Shown: positions 16,840 through 25,218 of the stretch, one piece after another
Layout of the letters: each line of letters begins with the position of its first letter
Position numbering within the stretch: position 1 is the first letter of the stretch
DNA from: an uncultured Pseudomonadales bacterium
GTDB taxonomy: Bacteria > Pseudomonadota > Gammaproteobacteria > Pseudomonadales > Cellvibrionaceae
Length of the DNA stretch: 64,000 bases
Assembly (NCBI GenBank): GCA_947487765.1
Contig: CANKXO010000002.1
Location: 496,001 to 560,000, forward strand
Direction of reading: 5' to 3'
Program-made: the position numbers and the translations under genes
The notes under the pieces: generated by a model
Database searches by the model: none
Seen by the model: the letters and a program-made list of their open reading frames with translations, nothing else
Told to the model about the DNA's origin: nothing

Positions 16840-18147
16840 TTAATTAGCTAACATAATCATACCAGCTCCAATGGTAATATCCGTCAAGCGGTCAATAATA
16901 ATGAATGCACCGGTATTGCGATTATCGTTGTAGTCATCAACCACTACGGGTTTGCTTAACGAAATTTCACACTCACCGATATCGTTAATCTGCAGTTGGT
17001 CAGCATTGTTCTTATCTAAGGTATTGACATCCACTTTATGAGTAATGCGCTCGACAATACCAGTACTATTAGTCGCACCGACTTTAAAACCATACTGTCG
17101 CCCTGGCACTAACGCCTGCTCTGCCATCCATACCACAACAGCTTTAAATCGATCGGTTACAAAGGGCTCGCAATTTGAATGAACTAACATATCACCACGA
17201 CTGATATCTATTTCATCATCTAATGTAATTGTAATTGACTCGCCTGAAATCGCCTTGTCCAGTTCACCTTCATAAGTCACTAGTGATTTAACCGTACTTG
17301 TTTTTCCCTGAGGCAAAATACTGACTTTATCACCTTGCTGAATAGCACCAGAGGCAACAGTGCCACAATAGCCACGGAAATCAAGATTAGGCCGATTAAC
17401 ATACTGAATAGGAAAACGCATCTGCTCTGTATTGGTATTAGGCGCTATTGAAATATTTTCCAGTAAATTTATTAATGTAGGGCCTTTATACCACACCATG
17501 TTTTGGCTGCTATTGACAACGTTATCACCGACCAACGCAGATAAGGGAATGAAATGAACATCGTCTAAACCCAAACTATTACTGAACTGCATATACTCTT
17601 GCCGTATAGCGTTAAACACATCTTCACTATAATCCTTAAGGTCCATTTTATTCACAGCGACAATAATATGCTTTATACCTAATAAAGAAGCGATATAACT
17701 GTGGCGACGTGTTTGCGTTCTTACACCATGACGAGCATCCACCAATATAATCGCTAACTGGCAATTAGAAGCACCGGTTGCCATATTGCGAGTGTATTGC
17801 TCATGCCCTGGTGTATCGGCAATAATAAATTTACGCTTGCTAGTTGAAAAATAACGATAAGCGACATCAATAGTGATACCCTGCTCTCTCTCTGCTTGTA
17901 ATCCATCAACCAATAAGGATAAATCAATCCCTTCTTGTGTTGCACTGCCTGATGAAACACTATCGCGCGCAATAGCATCTAATTGGTCGTCATAAATCAT
18001 TTTTGAATCATGTAACAAACGACCAATTAAAGTACTCTTACCATCATCAACATTACCGCAGGTTAAGAAACGTAAAATTTCTTTATTTTCATTCTGTTTT
18101 AAGTAGGTGTTAATATCGATGTTTTCGACAACTGAGTGATTTAACAT
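16840..18147 (-). CDS. cysN: Sulfate adenylyltransferase large subunit (GTPase)
   Basis: 435 residues. It forms ATP sulfurylase with CysD, using GTP hydrolysis to drive formation of adenylyl sulfate (APS) from sulfate and ATP. GTPase motifs: GNVDDGKSTLIGRLLHDS near residue 31, DTPGHEQYTRNM and VNKMDL. Domain II and III of the EF-Tu type follow (about residues 225-435). There is no fused APS kinase (CysC), matching the APS reductase found upstream. The cysD stop and cysN start abut, so the two subunits are made in a coupled way. Confidence 0.96.
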   Translation of the reverse strand: MLNHSVVENIDINTYLKQNENKEILRFLTCGNVDDGKSTLIGRLLHDSKMIYDDQLDAIARDSVSSGSATQEGIDLSLLVDGLQAEREQGITIDVAYRYFSTSKRKFIIADTPGHEQYTRNMATGASNCQLAIILVDARHGVRTQTRRHSYIASLLGIKHIIVAVNKMDLKDYSEDVFNAIRQEYMQFSNSLGLDDVHFIPLSALVGDNVVNSSQNMVWYKGPTLINLLENISIAPNTNTEQMRFPIQYVNRPNLDFRGYCGTVASGAIQQGDKVSILPQGKTSTVKSLVTYEGELDKAISGESITITLDDEIDISRGDMLVHSNCEPFVTDRFKAVVVWMAEQALVPGRQYGFKVGATNSTGIVERITHKVDVNTLDKNNADQLQINDIGECEISLSKPVVVDDYNDNRNTGAFIIIDRLTDITIGAGMIMLAN

Positions 18148-19053
18148 TTAAAAATACCCTTCTTGTTTTTTCTTTTCCATCGAGCCTGATTGATCATGGT
18201 CAATGGCTCGACCATTTCGTTCTGAGGTTTTCATCAACAACATTTCTTCTAAAATTTCAGGCAATGTCTGTGCTGTTGAATTAATAGCACCTGTTAATGG
18301 ATAACAACCTAACGTTCTAAATCGAACCATCTCCATGTTCGGCTTTTCATTAGGTGCCAATTTCATACGGTCATCATCAATCATGATTTTAAGGCCATCT
18401 CGCTCTACGACGGGCCGTTTGGCGGAATAATACAGTGGCACAATGGGAATATTTTCCTGATAAATGTACTGCCAGATATCTAATTCTGTCCAATTAGACA
18501 ATGGGAAAACACGAATGCTTTCGCCTTGGTTAATCTTGCCATTATAGATATTCCATAACTCTGGTCGCTGCTGCTTTGGATCCCAGCGATGGTTTTTATC
18601 ACGAAATGAATAGACGCGCTCTTTAGCTCTCGATTTTTCTTCATCTCTTCGCGCACCACCAAAAGCAGCATCAAAACCGTATTTATCAAGCGCTTGCTTT
18701 AAGCCATCGGTCTTCATAATATCGGTATATTTGCTACCATGATCGAAAGGGTTAACGCCTAGCTCAAGACCTTCCTGATTGGTATGCACTAACAGCTTTA
18801 AACCTAATTCCTTTACACGTTGGTCGCGAAACTCAATCATTTCCTTAAACTTCCACGTCGTATCGATGTGAAGTAATGGAAACGGTGGTTTACCCGGTGC
18901 GAACGCTTTTAGCGCAAGGTGCAACATAACAGCTGAATCTTTACCAACGGAATACAACATAACGGGGTTATCAAATTCAGCAACAACCTCACGCATAATA
19001 TGAATACTTTCTGACTCCAGCTGCTGCAAGTGTGTTAAATGTTCTTTTGTCAA
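18148..19053 (-). CDS. cysD: Sulfate adenylyltransferase small subunit
   Basis: 301 residues, usual length. Catalytic ATP-pyrophosphatase-type subunit: PP-loop [13 protein letters not shown] near residue 35, then [17 protein letters not shown] and [16 protein letters not shown], and the C-terminal [13 protein letters not shown]. Converts sulfate and ATP to APS and pyrophosphate with CysN. Lies 45 bases after cysH and directly before cysN. Start ATG agrees with family ends ([19 protein letters not shown]). Confidence 0.97.
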   Translation of the reverse strand: MTKEHLTHLQQLESESIHIMREVVAEFDNPVMLYSVGKDSAVMLHLALKAFAPGKPPFPLLHIDTTWKFKEMIEFRDQRVKELGLKLLVHTNQEGLELGVNPFDHGSKYTDIMKTDGLKQALDKYGFDAAFGGARRDEEKSRAKERVYSFRDKNHRWDPKQQRPELWNIYNGKINQGESIRVFPLSNWTELDIWQYIYQENIPIVPLYYSAKRPVVERDGLKIMIDDDRMKLAPNEKPNMEMVRFRTLGCYPLTGAINSTAQTLPEILEEMLLMKTSERNGRAIDHDQSGSMEKKKQEGYF

Positions 19054-19098
19054 AATACTGCCCTACCCTTTACTCTTTCTATTTATATTCTGGTTCAT

Positions 19099-19809
19099 TC
19101 ATTTCGCTCTCGGATGCAAGCCACACTCTTTATGTTCTGGCGATTCCCACCACCATCGACCTGCACGAACATCTTCACCAGAAGCAATTGCCCGAGTACA
19201 TGGAGCACAACCGATACTTGCATACCCCATATCATGTAATTTATTGTAAGGAACATTAGATTGATGAATGTAAGCCCATACATCATTGTTTGACCAATCA
19301 TGCAAAGGGTTAAATTTTTGTAGCTTATGTTCATCGTCCCATTCCGATATCAGCAAATCATCCCGAGTCACTGCTTGTGATCGTCGCATACCAGTAATCC
19401 ATGCTCTTTTATTTTCTAATGCTCGTTTAAGCGGTTCGACTTTTCTTAACTGACAGCACTGCTTCCTCAAATTAACACTGTCATAAAAAGCATCTAGTCC
19501 ATTTTTATTAACATATTCATCAATACTTTCAACATCAGGCCGATACACTTTAACCTCTCGGTCATAGTGAGACTTTGCTTGCTGTATAAGCTGATAAGTT
19601 TCTTCCGGTAAACGGCCAGTATCCAAAGTAAAGATTTCAATATCATATGAATAGCGATAGATCATATCCATCAGCACCATATCTTCTGCACCAAAACTGG
19701 ATGCAAATACCGCCGGCTTTGAGTACAAAGCAATATCAGATAATTTTTTCCGAACAAAATCTATTTTTACATCTAAGGGATTGTTAATATTTTTCATACA
19801 TTTATTCAT
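19099..19809 (-). CDS. cysH: Adenylyl-sulfate (APS) reductase, assimilatory, Fe-S type
   Basis: 236 residues. Reduces APS to sulfite with thioredoxin or glutathione electrons. PP-loop-like FASSFGAEDMVLMD near residue 35 and FTLDTGRLPEET are common to CysH. The [4Fe-4S] cysteines that mark APS rather than PAPS reductases are all present: Cys118-Cys119 (KQCCQLRK) and Cys201/Cys204 (GCAPCTRA). The catalytic cysteine is Cys229 in KECGLH. That fits the lack of a cysC gene next to cysND. First gene of the operon cysH-cysD-cysN-GNAT. A second ATG at 19797 is possible. Confidence 0.95.
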   Translation of the reverse strand: MNKCMKNINNPLDVKIDFVRKKLSDIALYSKPAVFASSFGAEDMVLMDMIYRYSYDIEIFTLDTGRLPEETYQLIQQAKSHYDREVKVYRPDVESIDEYVNKNGLDAFYDSVNLRKQCCQLRKVEPLKRALENKRAWITGMRRSQAVTRDDLLISEWDDEHKLQKFNPLHDWSNNDVWAYIHQSNVPYNKLHDMGYASIGCAPCTRAIASGEDVRAGRWWWESPEHKECGLHPRAK

Positions 19810-20293
19810 TGATCATTTAAAAATAGAAAATTAGCGCGATGACTAAATTTGGGCGGAGTCTATCAACATAAAACTTAAGAACAACACTCAATAGAGAATA
19901 TGGTTATATTTAAAAATTATTAAAACAGTTATTGATACTTAAGCAATCGAAAATAGGTTTAAAAAATCAAATAAAATAATAATGACATTTTTTTTCATAA
20001 TTACTTTATCAAATAAAACAAAAAACTAATTTGAAACAATCATTAAAAAAATAGTTAACCGGTTACAAAAAATATTAATTAAAAAACCAACATTGCTTTT
20101 CACCATTTTCACAGCAGCAATTAAAAAAACCATTACTGACCTCAAAGTTATCATTTATTGAAAATTAAAATATCAAAAAAATTATTGTTTGACGCCTTTT
20201 CATCAGTATGTAGAATGTCGTGCCTACTAATTAATCATGCACTACACTAAAAATAATAAGTAAAAATATATTCATTAACATAAAGGTGATCAC
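19810..20293. other. A+T-rich divergent regulatory region between cysH and a binding-protein gene
   Basis: 484 bases, very A+T-rich with many A- and T-runs and no open frame worth noting. It must hold the cysH operon promoter (reading left), probably with activator sites, though no CysB consensus can be fixed by eye. The right end holds a sigma-70-like promoter (next entry). Confidence 0.6.
20189..20216 (+). promoter_or_regulatory. Candidate sigma-70 promoter for the binding-protein gene
   Basis: TTGACG (20189-20194) and TAGAAT (20211-20216) with a 16-base spacer. Transcription would start near 20223, about 70 bases before the ATG at 20294. Confidence 0.55.
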
Positions 20294-21091
20294 ATGCTGC
20301 CCATTAAAAAAATACTGGCTTTTGGTTTTCTGTATTCAAGTGTCACCATCTCAGCTGAAATACCTGTGGGCACAAAAATATTAGTTTGTGGCGATGGTGC
20401 AGGCTGGCCCCCTTACACTTATGAGACACCCACAAAATCAGTAGCTGGTTATGATGTTGATATACTCGAAAGAATTTTGTCTAAAAAGAACATTGAATCA
20501 TCAGTAAAGATGGAGCCATGGAAACGGTGTTTAAAAGATACTGAACAAGGCTCGTACCATATTGCTACAAGCTCTGCATTTAACGAAGAGAGAAATAAAA
20601 CCTATTTGATGACACGTCATTATTACTCAATGACACCCAGTTATTTTTATTCCAAGAATAGATACCCTAATGGATTAAATATTGAATCCGCTGACGATTT
20701 ACAAAAATACAGGGTCTGCGGCTTATTGGGCTACAACTATGCCAACTTTGGGATACCTGTCGAGCAGGTTGATACCGGCACTAAGAAATTTGAGCAATTA
20801 GTTGAAAAAACAGACAGAAATCGCTGTGATGTTTTTTTTGCTCGCTCTGAATCCTTTATTACCTTTGCCTATTTAGGTGTTAACTTCATAGAAAAATATA
20901 ACTTAGGCTACAAAAGCATTCCCGGTTCTTCGCGAGAAAAGTTTTATCTGCTTATTTCGCGTAACTTCAAATATGCTCAAGAGCTCAAAAAAATCATCGA
21001 TGATGAATTAGATATCCTCGAGCCTAAAGGTGAACTCGATAAGATGGTTGCGCAAAGCATTGAAAATGTTAAAGCCACCTTTGCTAAGTAA
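20294..21091 (+). CDS. Family-3 substrate-binding protein (orphan, exported)
   Basis: 265 residues with a short signal peptide (about 21 residues, cleavage near ISA-EI). The mature part shows WPPYTYETP, VAGYDVDILERIL and KMEPWKRCLKDTEQGSYHIA, the usual parts of bacterial extracellular solute-binding family 3. Four cysteines in the mature part could form disulfides. No transporter genes are adjacent, as with many marine orphan binding proteins that may sense or bind amino acids or similar ligands. A GGTGAT ribosome site precedes the ATG. It reads divergently from cysH. A hairpin follows at 21132-21169. Confidence 0.85.
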   Translation: MLPIKKILAFGFLYSSVTISAEIPVGTKILVCGDGAGWPPYTYETPTKSVAGYDVDILERILSKKNIESSVKMEPWKRCLKDTEQGSYHIATSSAFNEERNKTYLMTRHYYSMTPSYFYSKNRYPNGLNIESADDLQKYRVCGLLGYNYANFGIPVEQVDTGTKKFEQLVEKTDRNRCDVFFARSESFITFAYLGVNFIEKYNLGYKSIPGSSREKFYLLISRNFKYAQELKKIIDDELDILEPKGELDKMVAQSIENVKATFAK

Positions 21092-21131
21092 TAGATTAAA
21101 CTCCTCTCCCGCCCCATTCTTAACACTGTAA

Positions 21132-21169
21132 AAGCATAGAGCTATCATCACTAGATAGCTCTACTGCTT
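21132..21169 (+). terminator. Hairpin after the binding-protein gene
   Basis: AGAGCTATC (21138-21146) pairs with GATAGCTCT (21154-21162), and AAGCA/TGCTT extends the stem. There is no U-tract, so its terminating strength is uncertain. Confidence 0.55.
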
Positions 21170-21193
21170 CAATCTAACAGTATAAAATCATTG

Positions 21194-21207
21194 GTTGTAC
21201 ATACAAC
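21194..21207. promoter_or_regulatory. MarR-type operator, copy 1
   Basis: GTTGTACATACAAC, an inverted repeat with GTTGTA/TACAAC arms, 22 bases before the start codon of the MarR gene. The same 14 bases recur at 21712-21725. This implies autoregulation by the product of 21230-21646. Confidence 0.75.
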
Positions 21208-21229
21208 AAAAATGCGGTACAGTTAACTT

Positions 21230-21646
21230 ATGTTTGATCGATGCTTGTACTTTAATACCAACCACCTTTCCAGAGTTGTCAGCAAAATATGGAAAGATGC
21301 CTATGCTGAGCTAAAACTAGCTCCGGCACACGCTTACCTGCTGCGGCTTATCCTAGAAAAACCTGGTTTAGCACAAAAAGAAATAGCTGTGGAACTACAC
21401 CTTGAAAAATCAACGATTACCCGCTTTATTGATAAGATGGTTGAAGAAGGGTATTTACAGCGCCATGTAATCAATGGTGAAAACCAAAAAGAACAATCTA
21501 TATTTCCTACACCTAAAGCAGAGGAAATTAAAAAGCGCTTAAATGATATTGGTGATAACTTATACGCGACAATGCAACAAAAAATACAACAAGATGATTT
21601 ATCTACGTTAGTAGCATTAGAACTCGCAGCAAGTGAAAAACTCTAA
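21230..21646 (+). CDS. MarR family transcriptional regulator
   Basis: 138 residues, one winged helix-turn-helix domain with flanking dimer helices. HTH: KPGLAQKEIAVELHLEKS then TITRFIDKMVEEGYL with the wing RHVINGENQKEQSIFPT. Cys5 lies in the N-terminal helix (RCLYFNTNHLSR), where redox-sensing members carry their cysteine, so peroxide or electrophile sensing is conceivable but unproven. Identical 14-bp palindromes stand before this gene and before the MAPEG gene downstream, so it likely represses both. A terminator (21681-21700) separates the two genes, which therefore have separate promoters. Confidence 0.88.
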   Translation: MFDRCLYFNTNHLSRVVSKIWKDAYAELKLAPAHAYLLRLILEKPGLAQKEIAVELHLEKSTITRFIDKMVEEGYLQRHVINGENQKEQSIFPTPKAEEIKKRLNDIGDNLYATMQQKIQQDDLSTLVALELAASEKL

Positions 21647-21680
21647 ATAATATCAGCAAACTTATTGTAATTAGCAACTA

Positions 21681-21700
21681 AGCACTTTGGTGCTTTTTTT
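21681..21700 (+). terminator. Intrinsic terminator of the MarR gene
   Basis: AGCAC (21681-21685), loop TTTG, GTGCT (21690-21694), then a T-run to 21700. Confidence 0.85.
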
Positions 21701-21711
21701 AGGTGCATCAA

Positions 21712-21725
21712 GTTGTACATACAAC
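21712..21725. promoter_or_regulatory. MarR-type operator, copy 2
   Basis: Identical to the 14-bp palindrome at 21194-21207; 17 bases before the MAPEG start codon, where bound regulator would block initiation. Confidence 0.75.
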
Positions 21726-21741
21726 AACAAATGGAGACATA

Positions 21742-22143
21742 ATGAAAAATGAAATTTTCTGGCTAACGCTCACTATTATGGCTACGGCAATATTCTGGGT
21801 GCCCTATATTATTAATAGAATAGCTGAACATAAGCTAATCCCCGCATTACGCAACCCAAATAGAGATACCAGACCTCAATCGCAATGGGCAAATAGAATG
21901 ATGTACGCTCATGAGAATGCTGTAGAAAACCTTGTTATTTTTGCCCCATTAGTGTTGTGTATTCAACACTTGGACATTAGTACTGAAACCACAGTAATGG
22001 CTGCTATGGTATTTTTTATCAGCCGTATGTCACACTTTTTATTGTATACATTTGGAGTACCCTATTTACGGACACTCGCATTTTTTATAAGTTTTATCGC
22101 ACAAATGATTTTAGGGGTACATATTCTTCTTGCTATTCAATAG
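21742..22143 (+). CDS. MAPEG family membrane protein
   Basis: 133 residues with four membrane helices. The motif NRMMYAHENAVENLVIFAP in the second helix region and ISRMSHFLLYTFGVPYLRT are typical of MAPEG proteins (microsomal glutathione transferase-like, glutathione or eicosanoid metabolism in eukaryotes, little studied in bacteria). I start it at 21742, where GGAG lies 7 bases upstream. A frame from 21703 would run through the operator. Likely repressed by the upstream MarR protein, which suggests induction by a reactive compound detoxified by thiol conjugation (inference). A perfect hairpin covers the stop codon. Confidence 0.87.
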   Translation: MKNEIFWLTLTIMATAIFWVPYIINRIAEHKLIPALRNPNRDTRPQSQWANRMMYAHENAVENLVIFAPLVLCIQHLDISTETTVMAAMVFFISRMSHFLLYTFGVPYLRTLAFFISFIAQMILGVHILLAIQ

Positions 22144-22152
22144 CAAGAAGAA
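22124..22152 (+). terminator. Perfect 12-bp hairpin spanning the MAPEG stop codon
   Basis: TTCTTCTTGCTA (22124-22135) and TAGCAAGAAGAA (22141-22152) flank the loop TTCAA. The TAG of the right arm is the stop codon itself. No U-tract follows. Confidence 0.6.
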
Positions 22153-22203
22153 CTCACTATCAGCACTCATAACCTAACCCTACGAAAGATATGTCTTTTT
22201 ATA

Positions 22204-22557
22204 TTAAAGGCCAAAAAAAGAAAGGTTAAGTTCAACACGCTGCCCTAACCAATAAGCATAGTCAGTATGATCTTTAACATCATCGCCAGTTAAGCCATGA
22301 ATAAAAACGGTTAATCCCTCTCGCTTTTGTTCAAGCCATGGAATAAATTCATCAAAATGCTTACTGGCAAACGTTATTTGGCAGCTCCATTGAGGGTGAG
22401 GCCCCACCAAAGATTGATGCAAACGCCCAACGGGCAAATGAAAGCGCTTACCAGCTGCCTCACATAATTGTGAGGCAAACTCTAAGGAGCTCTCATCATA
22501 ATAAACATGGGCATGATAGGCCTTATGCTTATTCACTGGCCGTTTTGTTTCCACCAT
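22204..22557 (-). CDS. DOPA 4,5-dioxygenase family protein
   Basis: 117 residues, a complete single-domain member. AYHAHVYYDESS near the N-terminus, LPVGRLHQSLVGPHPQWSCQ in the middle and HGLTGDDVKDHTDYAYWLGQ at the end are the conserved, histidine-rich motifs that would bind the active-site iron. Plant and fungal relatives open the ring of L-DOPA; bacterial ones have unknown substrates. It stands alone between the MAPEG gene (convergent) and the LpxR-like gene. Confidence 0.88.
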   Translation of the reverse strand: MVETKRPVNKHKAYHAHVYYDESSLEFASQLCEAAGKRFHLPVGRLHQSLVGPHPQWSCQITFASKHFDEFIPWLEQKREGLTVFIHGLTGDDVKDHTDYAYWLGQRVELNLSFFGL

Positions 22558-22623
22558 ACTTTTACTCGGTTTTATTTAACTAAAAGTAAACGTATTTTAC
22601 AGAATTTATTCCGCTTCATACCA

Positions 22624-23787
22624 TTAATAAACTTTTGATACCGTTAAACCACCCCAGACCACATTGCGGTCACCGTCGCCATCTCTCACTTCAGAGGTAT
22701 GGCCACGCAGTAAGTAACTGACTCGATAACCTTTACCGAATGAACGTGTATAGCCCGCCCATGCCTCTACTATAAAGTTATTAAGTTCATCATTGTCATA
22801 CTCAACAACACTATCACGGAACTGACCTTGTAAAAAAGCATTATAAACTCTGGATTTAAGTGCAGCCCCTAAGGAAAAATAGCTTTCGCTTACTCGCTGA
22901 TTATCAACCGACTGATTCGATTGCTCACCATAGGACGTCAACTCAGGGCGATAAGACTGCCAGCGAGACCGGATATTTCCAACCCTCAAACTCGCCCCCC
23001 AACTCAACTCTGTTAAATACCCCAGCGAAGCTTGAGTCGTCGTTTTCAATTCCAATTTAGGATGGCCAACATCCCATAGAGTTTGTTTGGCAAGACTATA
23101 GCGCGCCGTTAGCTCCCCTCCATCCGATATTTGATTGCTCCAGCCATTTGCAGGTCGACTGCTTGTCACTCTATGAACTTCATTCTGAATATCACCCGCA
23201 ATTTCAAGTCCTAACGCTCCCACAGTTAAGGTACTGTGCCACACACTGTTAGACGAAGCCGCAGTCAACTCTTGTGAGCTAGACCAGTACACAATACTGG
23301 CATAAGGGCGATCATCCGATAACGGAGCAGGTTCAGTTTTGTCTTCGGGAGTGAACCCATAAATTCCAACCTCTATGCTATGACCGATTGCTTCACCACC
23401 ATTACCGACTCCCAACCATTGATTGACCCAACTCAATGGACGGTTCAAAGATAACAAGTAATTACGGGTTGATTTACCTGCAATAGTTACACTCGTCCCG
23501 TAGGTATAGTCTTGATCGCGGGTTGAAGGCACCAAGGCATCGTTATCGAAAGAGATCGCCCAGCCACTCAATTCAGGCTCTTCCCGGTGATAATTGTAAG
23601 ATGAGCGTTCATTTAAATAATCACTGATCTGACTCGACTTCACATCACCCGCTGTACCTATGGCATTAGTACTATTCGATAGAGTCAATAAAGAAGTTGT
23701 CGCAATAGCTACAGACAAATAACGATTAGCGCCTTTAAAGACTGACTGAAGGCTTAAAATATGCTGTCTATATATTTGATTATTCAT
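22624..23787 (-). CDS. LpxR-like outer-membrane lipid A deacylase (DUF2219)
   Basis: 387 residues, exported (signal peptide with a long N-region, hydrophobic core SVAIATTSLLTLS, cleavage near TNA-IG). LpxR hallmarks: SFDNDALVPSTRDQDYTYG (Ca-binding Asn-Asp pair and the Thr/Tyr segment), PLSDDRPYASIVYW and the histidine in NEVHRVTSSRPANGWSNQ, which matches the catalytic histidine region. The C-terminal half consists of alternating strands typical of a 12-strand barrel and ends in VSKVY. LpxR removes the 3'-acyloxyacyl chain of lipid A. An AGAGG ribosome site is present. A TetR-type operator lies 44 bases before the start. Confidence 0.82.
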   Translation of the reverse strand: MNNQIYRQHILSLQSVFKGANRYLSVAIATTSLLTLSNSTNAIGTAGDVKSSQISDYLNERSSYNYHREEPELSGWAISFDNDALVPSTRDQDYTYGTSVTIAGKSTRNYLLSLNRPLSWVNQWLGVGNGGEAIGHSIEVGIYGFTPEDKTEPAPLSDDRPYASIVYWSSSQELTAASSNSVWHSTLTVGALGLEIAGDIQNEVHRVTSSRPANGWSNQISDGGELTARYSLAKQTLWDVGHPKLELKTTTQASLGYLTELSWGASLRVGNIRSRWQSYRPELTSYGEQSNQSVDNQRVSESYFSLGAALKSRVYNAFLQGQFRDSVVEYDNDELNNFIVEAWAGYTRSFGKGYRVSYLLRGHTSEVRDGDGDRNVVWGGLTVSKVY

Positions 23788-23819
23788 GATGTTGTACCTC
23801 TAACATTTATCTTGATAAC

Positions 23820-24296
23820 TTAAAAAATATACGACCGGTCGTCTTTATATTGACGATAAAAAAATGGACTCTCATCCTGCTTTTTCCAGCCCTCTTGCCT
23901 AGTAAGGTTGTAACGACCACTCAATACACCCTCATCTGATACCTGGTTTTGAGTTCTGACACTTTCACTATCATTTCGAAAACCACCACTACTAGTCTGG
24001 CCTTCATTATTAATAAAGCTTTCACTTTCTTTATACTCATCTACTCCTAACACTCCAACTATTAGTCTTCCATCGTCAAGAGAAACCAAGGACAAACCCT
24101 GAGAATCCAACAAGAATGTAATACTCTTATCACTACGATTTTGGTAAGACAAAAACAAGAAAGACTTTGATGCCAGTTGATGATCATGCTCATCCGAAGC
24201 ATGAGCGGAATTTAGTAGAATAAATAAGCTAGCAATTACTGCTATAGTGGCCAGTAAAGCCTTGAATCGAAATTTGCTATCTACTATCTGCTTCAT
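23820..24296 (-). CDS. Hypothetical exported protein, co-regulated with LpxR-like gene
   Basis: 158 residues. After a basic start (MKQIVDSKFRFK) comes a hydrophobic segment LLATIAVIASLFILL and a likely cleavage near AHAS-DE. The mature part holds FLFLSYQNRSDKSITFLLD, a Gly/Ser/Asn-rich middle and a charged tail. No family recognised. GGGGGA before the ATG at 24296 acts as ribosome site; an upstream in-frame start at 24341 lacks one. It lies 32 bases upstream of the LpxR-like gene, whose operator overlaps its last codons. A second operator lies before it (24370), so both genes answer to the same TetR protein. Confidence 0.75.
   Translation of the reverse strand: MKQIVDSKFRFKALLATIAVIASLFILLNSAHASDEHDHQLASKSFLFLSYQNRSDKSITFLLDSQGLSLVSLDDGRLIVGVLGVDEYKESESFINNEGQTSSGGFRNDSESVRTQNQVSDEGVLSGRYNLTRQEGWKKQDESPFFYRQYKDDRSYIF
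23831..23842. promoter_or_regulatory. TetR-type operator upstream of the LpxR-like gene (inside the preceding gene)
   Basis: ACGACCGGTCGT, flanked by A+T. Shares ATA(T/C)GACCGGTCGTCTTT with the site at 24370. It also encodes codons DDRS near the end of the upstream hypothetical gene. Confidence 0.7.
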
Positions 24297-24369
24297 TTTT
24301 CCCCCAATTATTTCCACTCTAAATAACTCTTTAAAAATCACGTCGATTTATTTTTTCAACAAAAAATAT

Positions 24370-24382
24370 ATGACCGGTCGTC
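24370..24382. promoter_or_regulatory. TetR-type operator before the hypothetical exported gene
   Basis: ATGACCGGTCGTC in the gap between the TetR gene and the hypothetical gene, about 75 bases before the ATG at 24296. Core GACCGGTC at 24372-24379. Confidence 0.75.
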
Positions 24383-24456
24383 TTTTATTTTGTTAAATAA
24401 AAACGGAGCATTACTCCGCGTCATCATTCGCTTAATTTACCGCTCGTTTGCCTCAC

Positions 24457-25041
24457 TTATTGACGACAGACCACCGGTAACATTCTAACGAACGCATCTA
24501 AAGGCTCCCGGGATTTCGATGCTTTCATTCTCATCAAAGCGCCCTGCCATGCATTTAATATAAACTCAGCTATAACCGCTGGGTCACTCTCTTTTGGGAT
24601 ACGGCCTTCGGCTTGAGCTTCTTTTAAGACCTCTTCAATAAGTGCGACTTTCTCACTCAGTACGGTTACAATTTTTGCTCTCACATCCTCACAGCTATCC
24701 GACATTTCCTGGCACATATTGCCAAGAAAGCAACCCACTTTGTAATTGCCTGAGCAAACGCCATCAATGCTCGATAAAAAATATTGCTGTAGTCGATCCA
24801 AAGGAGGGACATTACTTTTCCTCAGCCCCTCACTCATGTCTCGATAGCCTTCATTCGCCACATGCTCAATTGCCTCGATCACAAATGCTTTTTTGCTATC
24901 GAAATAGTTGTAAAACGAGCCTTTAGGCACCTCAGCGGCATCAACAATATCTTTGACGCTAGTCCCGTTATAGCCATTGGCCTTCATAACCTCTAGACCA
25001 CGGCACAATAAATAATCTTTTTTTGCTTCGCTTTTGCTCAT
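24457..25041 (-). CDS. TetR/AcrR family regulator, NemR-like
   Basis: 194 residues. N-terminal HTH: GYNGTSVKDIVDAAEVPKGS then FYNYFDSKKAFVIEAIE. The C-terminal domain has GCFLGNMCQEMSD, which matches the region of NemR-type repressors with the reactive cysteine; cysteines at this site (about 104 and 109) could sense electrophiles or hypochlorite. Likely regulates itself and the two genes downstream, since GACCGGTC-type sites stand before all three. The exact inducer is unknown. Confidence 0.88.
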   Translation of the reverse strand: MSKSEAKKDYLLCRGLEVMKANGYNGTSVKDIVDAAEVPKGSFYNYFDSKKAFVIEAIEHVANEGYRDMSEGLRKSNVPPLDRLQQYFLSSIDGVCSGNYKVGCFLGNMCQEMSDSCEDVRAKIVTVLSEKVALIEEVLKEAQAEGRIPKESDPAVIAEFILNAWQGALMRMKASKSREPLDAFVRMLPVVCRQ

Positions 25042-25052
25042 ACATAAATAAT

Positions 25053-25065
25053 ATGACCAGTCGTC
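25053..25065. promoter_or_regulatory. TetR-type operator before the TetR gene (variant)
   Basis: ATGACCAGTCGTC, one base different in the palindrome core from the other two sites, 12 bases before the TetR start codon. Suggests autoregulation with weaker binding. Confidence 0.65.
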
Positions 25066-25218
25066 TTGAAAATCAACCCCTAACTTGAAATTAATCTAAA
25101 AGTACCTCCAAAAGGACTTAATACTAATAAGCCAAAAGCCCCTTTTCATCTAGTAAGGATAGGTTTAACCTATAGAGATAGGAGATTCGTTTCGGCTATA
25201 AAAACAGGTGTACTAAAC

